The notes under the pieces: generated by a model
What the model saw: the letters and a program-made list of their open reading frames with translations, nothing else
The model's database searches: none
What the model was told of the DNA's origin: nothing
In this document: positions 50,689-57,769 of the stretch, piece by piece
Layout: every line of letters begins with the position of its first letter
How positions within the stretch are numbered: position 1 is the stretch's first letter
DNA from: Lachnospiraceae bacterium
GTDB taxonomy: Bacteria > Bacillota > Clostridia > Lachnospirales > Lachnospiraceae
Direction: 5' to 3'
NCBI GenBank assembly: GCA_019424135.1
Contig: JAHYZZ010000013.1
Span: 5,220 to 65,907, forward strand
DNA length: 60,688 nt
Program-made: the position numbers and the translations under genes

Positions 50689-51662
50689 GCGCTCCCCTTT
50701 TTCCCAGACATCTCTTTTGATTCCGGTTCAATTTCCTCCCAGTACAAAAGACTTCCTCGTTCATCATAGATTCCCTCCACCTGCCCAGTCTTTTTCTGAT
50801 TTCCAAGAAGGACATATCTCTCAAAACTTCCGCGCTTTACCATCTGCTGAAACAAAGGCTTGCGCTTTAGCTCCTCTATGGAACCTGCATGAACTGTAGC
50901 CAAAATTCTGCATCCACAGTGCATGGCATACTCAATGGCATGTACATCCTCCGGGCTTCCGATTTCATCTACTGCAATAACCTCTGGTCCCATAGACCGA
51001 ATCAGCATCATCATTCCCTCCACCTTCGGGCACCCATCCAAAATATCCGTTCGTTTTCCCAAATGATTCTGTGCTACCCCGCGGTAACATCCGCCGATTT
51101 CTGACCGCTCGTCCACAACCCCTACCGTCTTTCCTTTGATCCAGGAATTTCCATCTGAAATCTGCCAGATCATATCCCTTAAAAGTGTGGTTTTCCCACA
51201 CCTGGGTGGCGACACCAGAAGCGTATGACAAAGCTGTCCGTCTTTCACCACATATGGAAAAATCTGATCAGCGCAACCGGGAACTTCATGAGACATCCGT
51301 ACATTTACAGAAGAAATATATTTCAAATTCTTTACTCTCCCATTTTCCACAATCACCTGTCCTGCCATTCCCACTCTGTGTCCTCCTTCAATCGTAATAA
51401 ATCCCTGCTTCATTTCCTGCTCATAGGCATAAAGAGAATAATTGCTGACATACTCAAGCATCTCCCTGATCTCCTCCTCTGTCACCACATACGGCCGGTC
51501 CCTCTGATTTTGCAGCAGCATTTCACAGCCCCGGTACACTAAAATCAAAGGTCTTCCAACCCTCAGACGAATCTCCTGTAATCCTCCATAATCCAGCCCT
51601 TTCCCTTCCAACATCCCGCGTACACCACGTGGCAATACATGTAAAATCTGTTCTTCCCTCAT
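50682..51662 (-). CDS. spoIIIAA: Stage III sporulation protein AA, ATPase
   Basis: SpoIIIAA is the ATPase of the channel complex, on the mother-cell side. The 326-residue RecA/secretion-type protein has VQEIRLRVGRPL-like LQEIRLRVGRPLILVY at the N terminus, Walker A LLVSPPRCGKTTLLRDM, and DEIGSPEDVHAIEYAMHCG as a Walker B and downstream region. I chose the ATG at 51662 because a sigma-E-like promoter ends so close that a GTG start at 51674 would lose its ribosome site; both are possible. It opens the eight-gene operon. Confidence 0.93.
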   Translation of the reverse strand: MREEQILHVLPRGVRGMLEGKGLDYGGLQEIRLRVGRPLILVYRGCEMLLQNQRDRPYVVTEEEIREMLEYVSNYSLYAYEQEMKQGFITIEGGHRVGMAGQVIVENGRVKNLKYISSVNVRMSHEVPGCADQIFPYVVKDGQLCHTLLVSPPRCGKTTLLRDMIWQISDGNSWIKGKTVGVVDERSEIGGCYRGVAQNHLGKRTDILDGCPKVEGMMMLIRSMGPEVIAVDEIGSPEDVHAIEYAMHCGCRILATVHAGSIEELKRKPLFQQMVKRGSFERYVLLGNQKKTGQVEGIYDERGSLLYWEEIEPESKEMSGKKGSAC

Positions 51663-51687
51663 ATCTTTGTCCACCTCTTTATCTCCA

Positions 51688-51715
51688 TATATATGAGAGA
51701 TGTCAGAAAATATGC
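51688..51715 (-). promoter_or_regulatory. Sigma-E-like promoter of the spoIIIA operon
   Basis: Minus strand GCATATT (51709-51715), a full match to the Bacillus sigma-E -35 KMATATT, then 13 bases and CATATATA (51688-51695), six of eight matches to CATACAHT. The Bacillus spoIIIA operon is read by sigma-E. The -35 directly adjoins the T tract of the pnp terminator. Confidence 0.6.
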
Positions 51716-51757
51716 AAAAAAATCAGGACGTAGACCTTTTGCAAAGGTCTACGTCCT
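51716..51757 (-). terminator. Rho-independent terminator after pnp
   Basis: A perfect 15-bp stem (AGGACGTAGACCTTT against AAAGGTCTACGTCCT) with a three-base loop, then TGATTTTTTT on the minus strand. It starts 32 bases after the pnp stop. Confidence 0.92.
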
Positions 51758-51788
51758 AAATTGCATTTTACCCTGTACCTTTTTGAAT

Positions 51789-53876
51789 TTACTCAGCCAC
51801 ATCTTTCATGCTGAAGGAGAATCTGCCCATCTTATCTTTCCCAAGACAAACAACTTTGACTACATCACCCAGTGTCAACACATCTTCTACACGGTTAACT
51901 CTTTCTTTTGCCAGTTTTGAGATGTGTACCATTCCTTCTTTTCCAGGTGCAAATTCGAGGAAAGCTCCAAATTCTTTAATGCTGATAACTTTTCCTTCTA
52001 ATACCTGTCCGGCTTCAAAATCTGTAACGATAATGTGGATCAACTTTTTAGCCTGCTCCATGCCTTCTGCATCGGTTCCGCAGATGGATACGGATCCATC
52101 GTCCTCGATATCGATCTTTACTCCGGTCTGATCAATGATAGCGTTGATTGTTTTACCTCTTTGGCCGACCACATCACCAATCTTCTGTGGATCAATCTGC
52201 ATCTGGATAATCTTCGGTGCATATTCTCCCACCTCAGGTCTTGGTTCAGCAATAGCCTTATTCATTACTTCGTCGATAATGTAGATTCTTGCTTTTCTGG
52301 TTGCTGCGATAGCTTCTTCAATGATCGGTCTGGTCAGTCCATGAATCTTGATATCCATCTGAATTGCGGTAATTCCTTTATGAGTCCCTGCCACCTTAAA
52401 GTCCATATCTCCAAAGAAATCTTCCAAGCCCTGAATATCAGTCAGCACCAGATAATCGTCATCCGTTTCTCCGGTCACCAGTCCGGCAGAAATACCTGCA
52501 ACCGCACTTTTGATCGGCACGCCAGCCGCCATCAATGACATGGAGGATGCACAGACACTTGCCTGTGAAGTAGAACCGTTGGATTCAAAAGTCTCAGATA
52601 CCGTACGAATCGCATACGGGAATTCTGCCTCACTGGGAAGCACCGGAACCAGTGCACGCTCTGCCAGTGCCCCATGGCCGATCTCCCGACGTCCAGGTCC
52701 TCTGGAAGGTCTGGTCTCTCCCACGGAATAGGACGGGAAATTATAGTGATGCATATACCTTTTAGAAGTCTCTGTCTCATCCAGCCCGTCTAATCTCTGA
52801 GCATCAGAAAGCGGCGCCAGCGTCGTAATATTACAGATCTGTGTCTGCCCTCTTGTAAACATGGCAGATCCATGTACTCTTGGGATCAAATCTACTTCTG
52901 CAGCCAGCGGACGAATCTGGTCGATGGCACGTCCATCTGGACGCTTGTGATCCTTTAAGATCATTTTACGCACCGTCTTCTTCTGATACTGGTAAACAGC
53001 TTCACCAAGCACAGACAGCCACTCCTCATTTTCAGCAAAAGCTTCTTCTAATTTCTCGGTAATCTGACGGATATTATCCTCTCTCGTCTGCTTGTCATCT
53101 GTAAACACCGCCTTTTCCATCTCTTCCGGCAAAACAATCTCACGGATAGCCGCAAACAGTTCCTCAGGCACTTTGAAGCTCTCATAAGAATGTTTAGGCT
53201 TTCCGCACTCTGCCACGATGGTCTCAATAAAAGCAATCACCTTCTGATTCAGCTCATGAGCTGCAAAAATCGCATCGATCATCTGCTGCTCAGGAACCTC
53301 GTTGGCTCCGGCTTCGATCATGATCACCTTTTCTTTGGTAGATGCAACGGTCAAAGACAAATCAGACACTGTTTTCTGCGCCTCTGTCGGATTAAATACA
53401 AACTCCCCATCCACCAGTCCTACCTGCGTTGCAGAAATCGGTCCATCAAACGGAATATCCGAAATGCTGGTGGCAATAGCTGCGCCAAGCATTGCTGTCA
53501 GCTCCGGAGAACAGTCCTGATCAACAGACAGCACCAGATTTTCCAGTGTAACATCATTGCGGTAATCCTTCGGGAACAGTGGACGCATAGGCCGGTCAAT
53601 CACCCGGCAGGTCAGAATCGCATTTTCAGACGCCTTTCCCTCTCTTTTATTGAATCCCCCCGGAATCTTTCCTACTGCATACATACGCTCATTGTATTCT
53701 ACGCTTAATGGGAAAAAGTCAATTCCTTCTCTTGGCTTTTCTGAAGCCGTAGCTGTACACAGAACCGTTGTGTCGCCATAATGCATCAGAACTGCCCCAT
53801 TTGCCTGCTTTGCCACTCTGTCTACATCCACCCGAAGTGTTCTGCCGGCAAGTTCCATCTCATACTTTTTGTACAT
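51789..53876 (-). CDS. pnp: Polyribonucleotide nucleotidyltransferase (PNPase)
   Basis: PNPase degrades RNA 3'-to-5' with phosphate, or adds nucleotides, in the cytoplasm. The 695-residue product has two RNase PH domains (first with ELAGRTLRVDVDRVAKQANG and FKRR-type loop GGFNKREGKASENAILTCR; second with LIPRVHGSAMFTRGQTQ and SRGPGRREIGHGALAERAL), a KH domain (QIDPQKIGDVVGQRGKTINA) and an S1 domain (EGKVISIKEFGAFLEFAPGK). I chose the ATG at 53876 with AAGGAG upstream. A long hairpin lies in its leader. Confidence 0.98.
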   Translation of the reverse strand: MYKKYEMELAGRTLRVDVDRVAKQANGAVLMHYGDTTVLCTATASEKPREGIDFFPLSVEYNERMYAVGKIPGGFNKREGKASENAILTCRVIDRPMRPLFPKDYRNDVTLENLVLSVDQDCSPELTAMLGAAIATSISDIPFDGPISATQVGLVDGEFVFNPTEAQKTVSDLSLTVASTKEKVIMIEAGANEVPEQQMIDAIFAAHELNQKVIAFIETIVAECGKPKHSYESFKVPEELFAAIREIVLPEEMEKAVFTDDKQTREDNIRQITEKLEEAFAENEEWLSVLGEAVYQYQKKTVRKMILKDHKRPDGRAIDQIRPLAAEVDLIPRVHGSAMFTRGQTQICNITTLAPLSDAQRLDGLDETETSKRYMHHYNFPSYSVGETRPSRGPGRREIGHGALAERALVPVLPSEAEFPYAIRTVSETFESNGSTSQASVCASSMSLMAAGVPIKSAVAGISAGLVTGETDDDYLVLTDIQGLEDFFGDMDFKVAGTHKGITAIQMDIKIHGLTRPIIEEAIAATRKARIYIIDEVMNKAIAEPRPEVGEYAPKIIQMQIDPQKIGDVVGQRGKTINAIIDQTGVKIDIEDDGSVSICGTDAEGMEQAKKLIHIIVTDFEAGQVLEGKVISIKEFGAFLEFAPGKEGMVHISKLAKERVNRVEDVLTLGDVVKVVCLGKDKMGRFSFSMKDVAE

Positions 53877-53918
53877 ATTCTTCTCCTTCTTGAAAATTTT
53901 TTCTGCGAGGCAACCCGC

Positions 53919-53985
53919 ACCGAAACTACTGAAAAATGCACTTTTTATATTTTTTCTCAAAAATGTACTTTTCAGTGGTCTCGGT
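53919..53985 (-). promoter_or_regulatory. Long near-perfect hairpin in the pnp leader
   Basis: On the minus strand a 27-base arm (53959-53985) pairs with 53919-53946 in 25 of 27 positions (22 Watson-Crick, three G-U; mismatches C-A twice) around a loop of about 13 bases. It ends 42 bases before the ATG and contains no T tract. In E. coli an RNase III-cut stem of this kind in the pnp leader controls PNPase by feedback. That function is inferred here, not shown. Confidence 0.7.
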
Positions 53986-54013
53986 ATTCTAGTGGCTGCT
54001 CACAATCTAAAAT

Positions 54014-54042
54014 ATTATACCATATCCCTTAAGAATGTTCCA
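54014..54042 (-). promoter_or_regulatory. Extended -10 promoter for pnp
   Basis: Minus strand TGG-TATAAT (-10 at 54014-54019), with the TGn extension and a weak -35 TGGAAC (54037-54042). Expected start near 54007, which puts the whole leader hairpin inside the transcript. Confidence 0.6.
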
Positions 54043-54059
54043 CTATAAAATTTTGAAAA

Positions 54060-54096
54060 CAAAAAAAAGAGCTGCCACAGTTCATGCAGCAGCTTT
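54060..54096 (-). terminator. Terminator after rpsO
   Basis: AGCTGC pairs with GCAGCT (54070-54075 and 54089-54094) with a 13-base loop; on the minus strand it is followed by CTTTTTTTTG. It starts about 16 bases after the rpsO stop and separates rpsO from the pnp promoter. Confidence 0.8.
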
Positions 54097-54111
54097 CCCC
54101 TTCTTTTCCGA

Positions 54112-54378
54112 TTATTTTCTCAGACCAAGTCTTTCGATCAGAGAACGATATCTTTCAATATCACTCTTTCTAAGATATGCCAGAAGTCCTCTTCTTTGTC
54201 CAACCATCTTCAGAAGCCCCCTTCTGGAGTGGTGATCCTTTGGATTTGCCTTGAAGTGATCTGTCAGATCATTAATTCTTGCAGTCAGAATTGCAATCTG
54301 AACTTCCGGTGAGCCTGTATCTCCAGGTGTCCTTCCATACTCTTTGATAATCTGTTCTTTCTGTTCCTTTGTGACCAT
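54112..54378 (-). CDS. rpsO: 30S ribosomal protein S15
   Basis: S15 is an 88-residue primary binding protein of the 16S central domain. It reads GRTPGDTGSPEVQIAILTAR and continues with the DHHSRRGLLKMVGQRRGLLA hallmark and RYRSLIERLGLR. I chose the ATG at 54378, eight bases after GGAGG; the ATG two codons earlier sits only two bases from the site. It lies between ribF and pnp, as in most Firmicutes. Its leader may be a translational self-control element. Confidence 0.97.
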   Translation of the reverse strand: MVTKEQKEQIIKEYGRTPGDTGSPEVQIAILTARINDLTDHFKANPKDHHSRRGLLKMVGQRRGLLAYLRKSDIERYRSLIERLGLRK

Positions 54379-54419
54379 GTTCATTTCCTCCTCTAATCTT
54401 TCATGTACCGCCTGGTATT

Positions 54420-54467
54420 AAGTGACGGTCGGAGTGATCCTGTCACCGAACACCGGCTTTGACACTT
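54420..54467 (-). promoter_or_regulatory. Possible S15-binding leader structure before rpsO
   Basis: On the minus strand AAGTG (54463-54467) can pair with CACTT (54420-54424). Inside are CCG/CGG (54446-54448 with 54454-54456) and GTGA/TCAC (54434-54437 with 54443-54446) hairpins that compete for one base. The result resembles a three-way junction. S15 feedback control through such leaders is known in Bacillus relatives, but this fold is a hand-drawn guess. Confidence 0.3.
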
Positions 54468-54471
54468 GGTT

Positions 54472-54500
54472 AGTATACCACGGGAGCGTATGGATGTAAA
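54472..54500 (-). promoter_or_regulatory. Vegetative promoter for rpsO
   Basis: Minus strand TTTACA (54495-54500), 17 bases, then TGG-TATACT (-10 at 54472-54477), five of six matches in each box plus the TGn extension. The leader to rpsO is about 88 bases. Confidence 0.75.
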
Positions 54501-54511
54501 GAGAATTTTCC

Positions 54512-55432
54512 CTACGACCGAAAAAACCTTTGGCCAGCTATGATATCCTGATGAACGGCATCCTTTAGCTCCTGCACATTTTCAAATTTCTGTTCAGGTC
54601 TTCGGAACTTTAAAAGTTTCACCTGAATCTCTTTTCCGTAGGCATCTGCGTCATAGTCAAATAGATAGCTCTCCACAAGAAGCCTGCTTTCATTGCTGAC
54701 GGTAGGTTTGACACCGATATTGGAAATGCCATGATAACAGTTCCCCTCCACCTGGACATGACTAAAATAAACACCATTAGGAGGCGTAATTTTTTCCTCC
54801 GGCCAGTGAAGATTGACAGTGGGAAACCCTAGCGTCCGTCCCAGCCGCTTCCCATGTTCCACTATCCCGTCTACCGTATAAGGATATCCCAGCATCTTTG
54901 CCGCCGTCTCCACATCTCCCTGGCGCAGCACTTCTTTGATATAGGTGCTGCTGATAATTCGGTCCTCATACCGTTCTTTCTCGATCACAAAAAGCTGATA
55001 CCCATAATCTCCGGCATAATCCGCCAGCAGATGAATGTCTCCCTTTTTCCCGTGACCAAACCGGAAATCTGTTCCAACCACCACATATTCAGCATGAAAC
55101 CGTCCGCAGATAATCTGAGCAACAAATTCTTCTGCATCCATTTCGCTGAACCCCTGTGTAAAAGGGCAGTCAACCAGTACGTCCACCTGCCCATCAAGAT
55201 GCTGATATCTTTCTCTTTTATCCATGATGGTCTGTGGAGTAATTCCTTTTCCTTTCCATAATGGATGCATATCAAATGCGCAGACAATACTATTGACCTT
55301 ATGCTGTCCGCTTAATTCCTGTACCTTTCGAATCAATTTCTGGTGCCCTTTATGAAGGCCGTCAAACTTCCCGAAGGTCACTGCTGATGCCCTGTCACTT
55401 TCATATTGCGACAGCCCTTTGATATACTGCAT
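54512..55432 (-). CDS. ribF: Bifunctional riboflavin kinase/FAD synthetase
   Basis: RibF phosphorylates riboflavin to FMN and adenylates FMN to FAD. The 306-residue product has an N-terminal FAD synthetase domain with TFGKFDGLHKGHQKLI (HxGH-type) and VVGTDFRFGHGKKGD, and ISSTYIKEVLRQGDV. The C-terminal kinase domain has LGRTLGFPTVNL, the PTVNL signature, and GVYFSHVQVEG. It follows truB by 29 bases, a very common order (truB-ribF-rpsO). Confidence 0.97.
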   Translation of the reverse strand: MQYIKGLSQYESDRASAVTFGKFDGLHKGHQKLIRKVQELSGQHKVNSIVCAFDMHPLWKGKGITPQTIMDKRERYQHLDGQVDVLVDCPFTQGFSEMDAEEFVAQIICGRFHAEYVVVGTDFRFGHGKKGDIHLLADYAGDYGYQLFVIEKERYEDRIISSTYIKEVLRQGDVETAAKMLGYPYTVDGIVEHGKRLGRTLGFPTVNLHWPEEKITPPNGVYFSHVQVEGNCYHGISNIGVKPTVSNESRLLVESYLFDYDADAYGKEIQVKLLKFRRPEQKFENVQELKDAVHQDIIAGQRFFRS

Positions 55433-55461
55433 ATGAATAATACCTTCTTTATCTTCTTTGT

Positions 55462-56391
55462 CTAATCTTCCCGTTCCGGGAAAAACATTTTTACAATAGA
55501 GAATCTTTTCTCCGGTTTCTTAAAGTCATACAAAGCTATAAAATGTCCCACTTCATCATAGAGACGAACATAATTTTCTCCCTTGCCTGCTTGCCAGGGA
55601 ATCTTCGAAACTCCTCTTACGGCAGACACAGAAAGGTCTCCTCCATTCCTGGCCGTCTTTTCCTGGGAATCTGTCACATAGACAGCCGGATACTGTAAAA
55701 ACACCTGGTCTATGGGAAGAATCTCTTTATCCAGAATCCCTTCCGCTTTTCTTTTTTCAATCTCCCAAAGTTTCAGGCTCTTTTCTATGGAAAACATGCC
55801 AGAACGAGTACGCAAAAGAGATTCCATACATCCGCCACACCCCAGTTTTTCTCCCACGTCAGCACACAATGTACGGATATAGGTTCCCTTGGAACAGGTC
55901 ACCTCCATCCGGACTCTGGGCAGTTCCATTTCAAGAATCCTAATCTGATTGATAGTAACGATCCGAGCCTTCCTCTCAATGGTCTTTCCTTCCCTCGCCA
56001 GTTCGTAGAGCTTCTTTCCCCCCACCTTCACTGCCGAATACATCGGCGGAATCTGTGCGTAAGTGCCAAGGAAAGAAAGGATAGCCGCCGATACACTCTC
56101 CTTACTTAGGTTCTTTGTTTCCTTAAGTGTCAGCGTATTTCCCGACACATCCTGGGTATCCGTCACTCTGCCAAGAAGGAGGACTGCCTCATAAGTCTTC
56201 TCCTTCTCTGTCAGAAATTCACATAGTTTTGTGGCTTTCCCAAGACACACCGGAAGTACTCCTTCGGCATCCGGATCCAATGTCCCGGTATGACCGATTT
56301 TCTTCTGGCCTGTGATTCCCCTTAGTTTTGCCACCACATCATGGGAAGTATATCCCTTTTCTTTATATACATTGAGAATCCCGTGTAACAT
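55462..56391 (-). CDS. truB: tRNA pseudouridine(55) synthase
   Basis: TruB makes pseudouridine 55 in the T-loop of almost all tRNAs. The 309-residue product has GILNVYKEKGYTSHDVVAK, the catalytic aspartate motif GHTGTLDPDAEGVLPV, and the RNA-binding motif PPMYSAVKVGGKKLYELAR, and CSKGTYIRTLCADVGEKL. The C-terminal part (about 235-309) is the usual PUA-like extension. The start abuts the nrnA stop with no gap. All key residues are present. Confidence 0.97.
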   Translation of the reverse strand: MLHGILNVYKEKGYTSHDVVAKLRGITGQKKIGHTGTLDPDAEGVLPVCLGKATKLCEFLTEKEKTYEAVLLLGRVTDTQDVSGNTLTLKETKNLSKESVSAAILSFLGTYAQIPPMYSAVKVGGKKLYELAREGKTIERKARIVTINQIRILEMELPRVRMEVTCSKGTYIRTLCADVGEKLGCGGCMESLLRTRSGMFSIEKSLKLWEIEKRKAEGILDKEILPIDQVFLQYPAVYVTDSQEKTARNGGDLSVSAVRGVSKIPWQAGKGENYVRLYDEVGHFIALYDFKKPEKRFSIVKMFFPERED

Positions 56392-57357
56392 TTATGCTTC
56401 CTCTGCTTCATCTTCCGCCAGCAATTCTTCCAGCTGGCCGGCCAAATTCGTCAGCACATCTTGCGGTGTTCCTGCCATCGAATACCCTGCGGCCTTTGTA
56501 TGTCCGCCTCCTCCGAAATATGCTGCGATCCTGCTGACATCTATCTTTTCTTTTGAACGAAGACTGACCTTATAGACGCTTGCTTCCGTCTCATACATGA
56601 ACACGGCCACCTCTACACCTTTGGTTACCCGCAACTGACTGACAATTCCGTCTAAATCGCCTGGAGCCACTCCGTAAAAATCCATTGTCTTTTTCGTTAT
56701 GTAAGAGGCAATGCATTTTCCATCCATGAAAACAATACTTTCCAGGAGCGCTCGCCCTAAAATCTGATTCTGGGCATAACTTTTTTCATAGTAAGTATCC
56801 TGGATCAGCTTCGGCGCGTTAACGCCCTTTTCCAACAACTTTGCTGCTGCCCGAAAGGTAGACGGTCCTGCGCAAGAATACTGGAATACACCAGTATCAT
56901 GAACAATTCCCAGATAAAGCAGCTCTGCCGTCTTAAGAGAAATCTTATCATAATCCAGGAGATCATATACCAGTTCACAGGTTGAGCTCGCATCCGAAAC
57001 GACATGATTATCTTCTGCAAACTGCTGGTTGCTGATATGATGATCAATACAAAATGTATGCTCTGCCTGTTCAAATAGCGGACGGGAAAATCCCAGTCTT
57101 TCTTCATCTGCACAGTCTAAACAGATAAAAAGATCATACTTTCTACCGTCCAAAATCTCATGTCGGACGACACCTTCTGGAACCAGAGATGTGTAGGCCT
57201 TTGGAATCTTTTCCAAATAAACATCCACCGTTTTTTCCGGTTCACTTTCAATCAGATACTGGTATAAAGCAAGACAGGAACCCGTGCAGTCCCCGTCAGG
57301 CCGTATGTGGCCGCCGATTGCAATCGAAGCGGCATCTTGAATTCTTTTATTCAACAT
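56392..57357 (-). CDS. nrnA: DHH-family NanoRNase / pAp phosphatase
   Basis: NrnA degrades short RNAs (two to five nucleotides) from their ends and removes a phosphate from pAp. The 321-residue product has the DHH family motifs: GGHIRPDGDCTGS, FICLDCADEER, the DHH signature FCIDHHISNQQ, GIVHDTGVFQYS, and the DHHA1 C-terminal motif GGGGHTKAAGYS. I chose the ATG at 57357 with GAAGG eight bases upstream; a GTG three codons earlier is open. It overlaps rbfA by 11 bases, as in many Firmicutes clusters. Confidence 0.95.
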   Translation of the reverse strand: MLNKRIQDAASIAIGGHIRPDGDCTGSCLALYQYLIESEPEKTVDVYLEKIPKAYTSLVPEGVVRHEILDGRKYDLFICLDCADEERLGFSRPLFEQAEHTFCIDHHISNQQFAEDNHVVSDASSTCELVYDLLDYDKISLKTAELLYLGIVHDTGVFQYSCAGPSTFRAAAKLLEKGVNAPKLIQDTYYEKSYAQNQILGRALLESIVFMDGKCIASYITKKTMDFYGVAPGDLDGIVSQLRVTKGVEVAVFMYETEASVYKVSLRSKEKIDVSRIAAYFGGGGHTKAAGYSMAGTPQDVLTNLAGQLEELLAEDEAEEA

Positions 57358-57733
57358 CCTTCTCACCTTCTGCTGTTGTCATGCCTCTGGTCACTTCTTC
57401 AATTTTCTTTGACATATTCACACCATACTCAATAGACTGATCCAGTACAAAATGAATCTCAGGGGTATTACGCATATTCAGAGTCCGTGCCAGTTCCCTG
57501 CGGATGAATCCTTCTGCACTTTTCAGCCCTTCGATCGTACTTTTCTGTTCTTCTGTATTTCCCAGAACACTGATATATGCTTTGCAGGTTTTAAGATCTG
57601 GCGCTACCTCTGCTGCGACCACCGAGGTCCACGGAGCCACCCGGGGATCCTTGATCCCGCTGCGGATAATATTGCTCAGCTCCTTTTGTACCTCTGTGTT
57701 TACTCTGGTGTTTTTGATACTTCTCTTTCTCAT
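57347..57733 (-). CDS. rbfA: Ribosome-binding factor A
   Basis: RbfA helps late maturation of the 30S subunit near the 5' end of 16S rRNA. The 128-residue product is a KH-like fold with RVNTEVQKELSNIIRSGIKDP at the start (conserved RVxxxIxxELsxIL in others), APDLKTCKAYISVLG and the C-terminal RNTPEIHFVLDQSIEYG. I chose the ATG at 57733 with AAGGA six bases upstream; an ATG six codons before is possible. It follows infB by 36 bases, the classic order. Confidence 0.95.
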   Translation of the reverse strand: MRKRSIKNTRVNTEVQKELSNIIRSGIKDPRVAPWTSVVAAEVAPDLKTCKAYISVLGNTEEQKSTIEGLKSAEGFIRRELARTLNMRNTPEIHFVLDQSIEYGVNMSKKIEEVTRGMTTAEGEKDVE

Positions 57734-57769
57734 GATCCATCCTTCTTTCATGCAGGAGGCAGAAATCTC

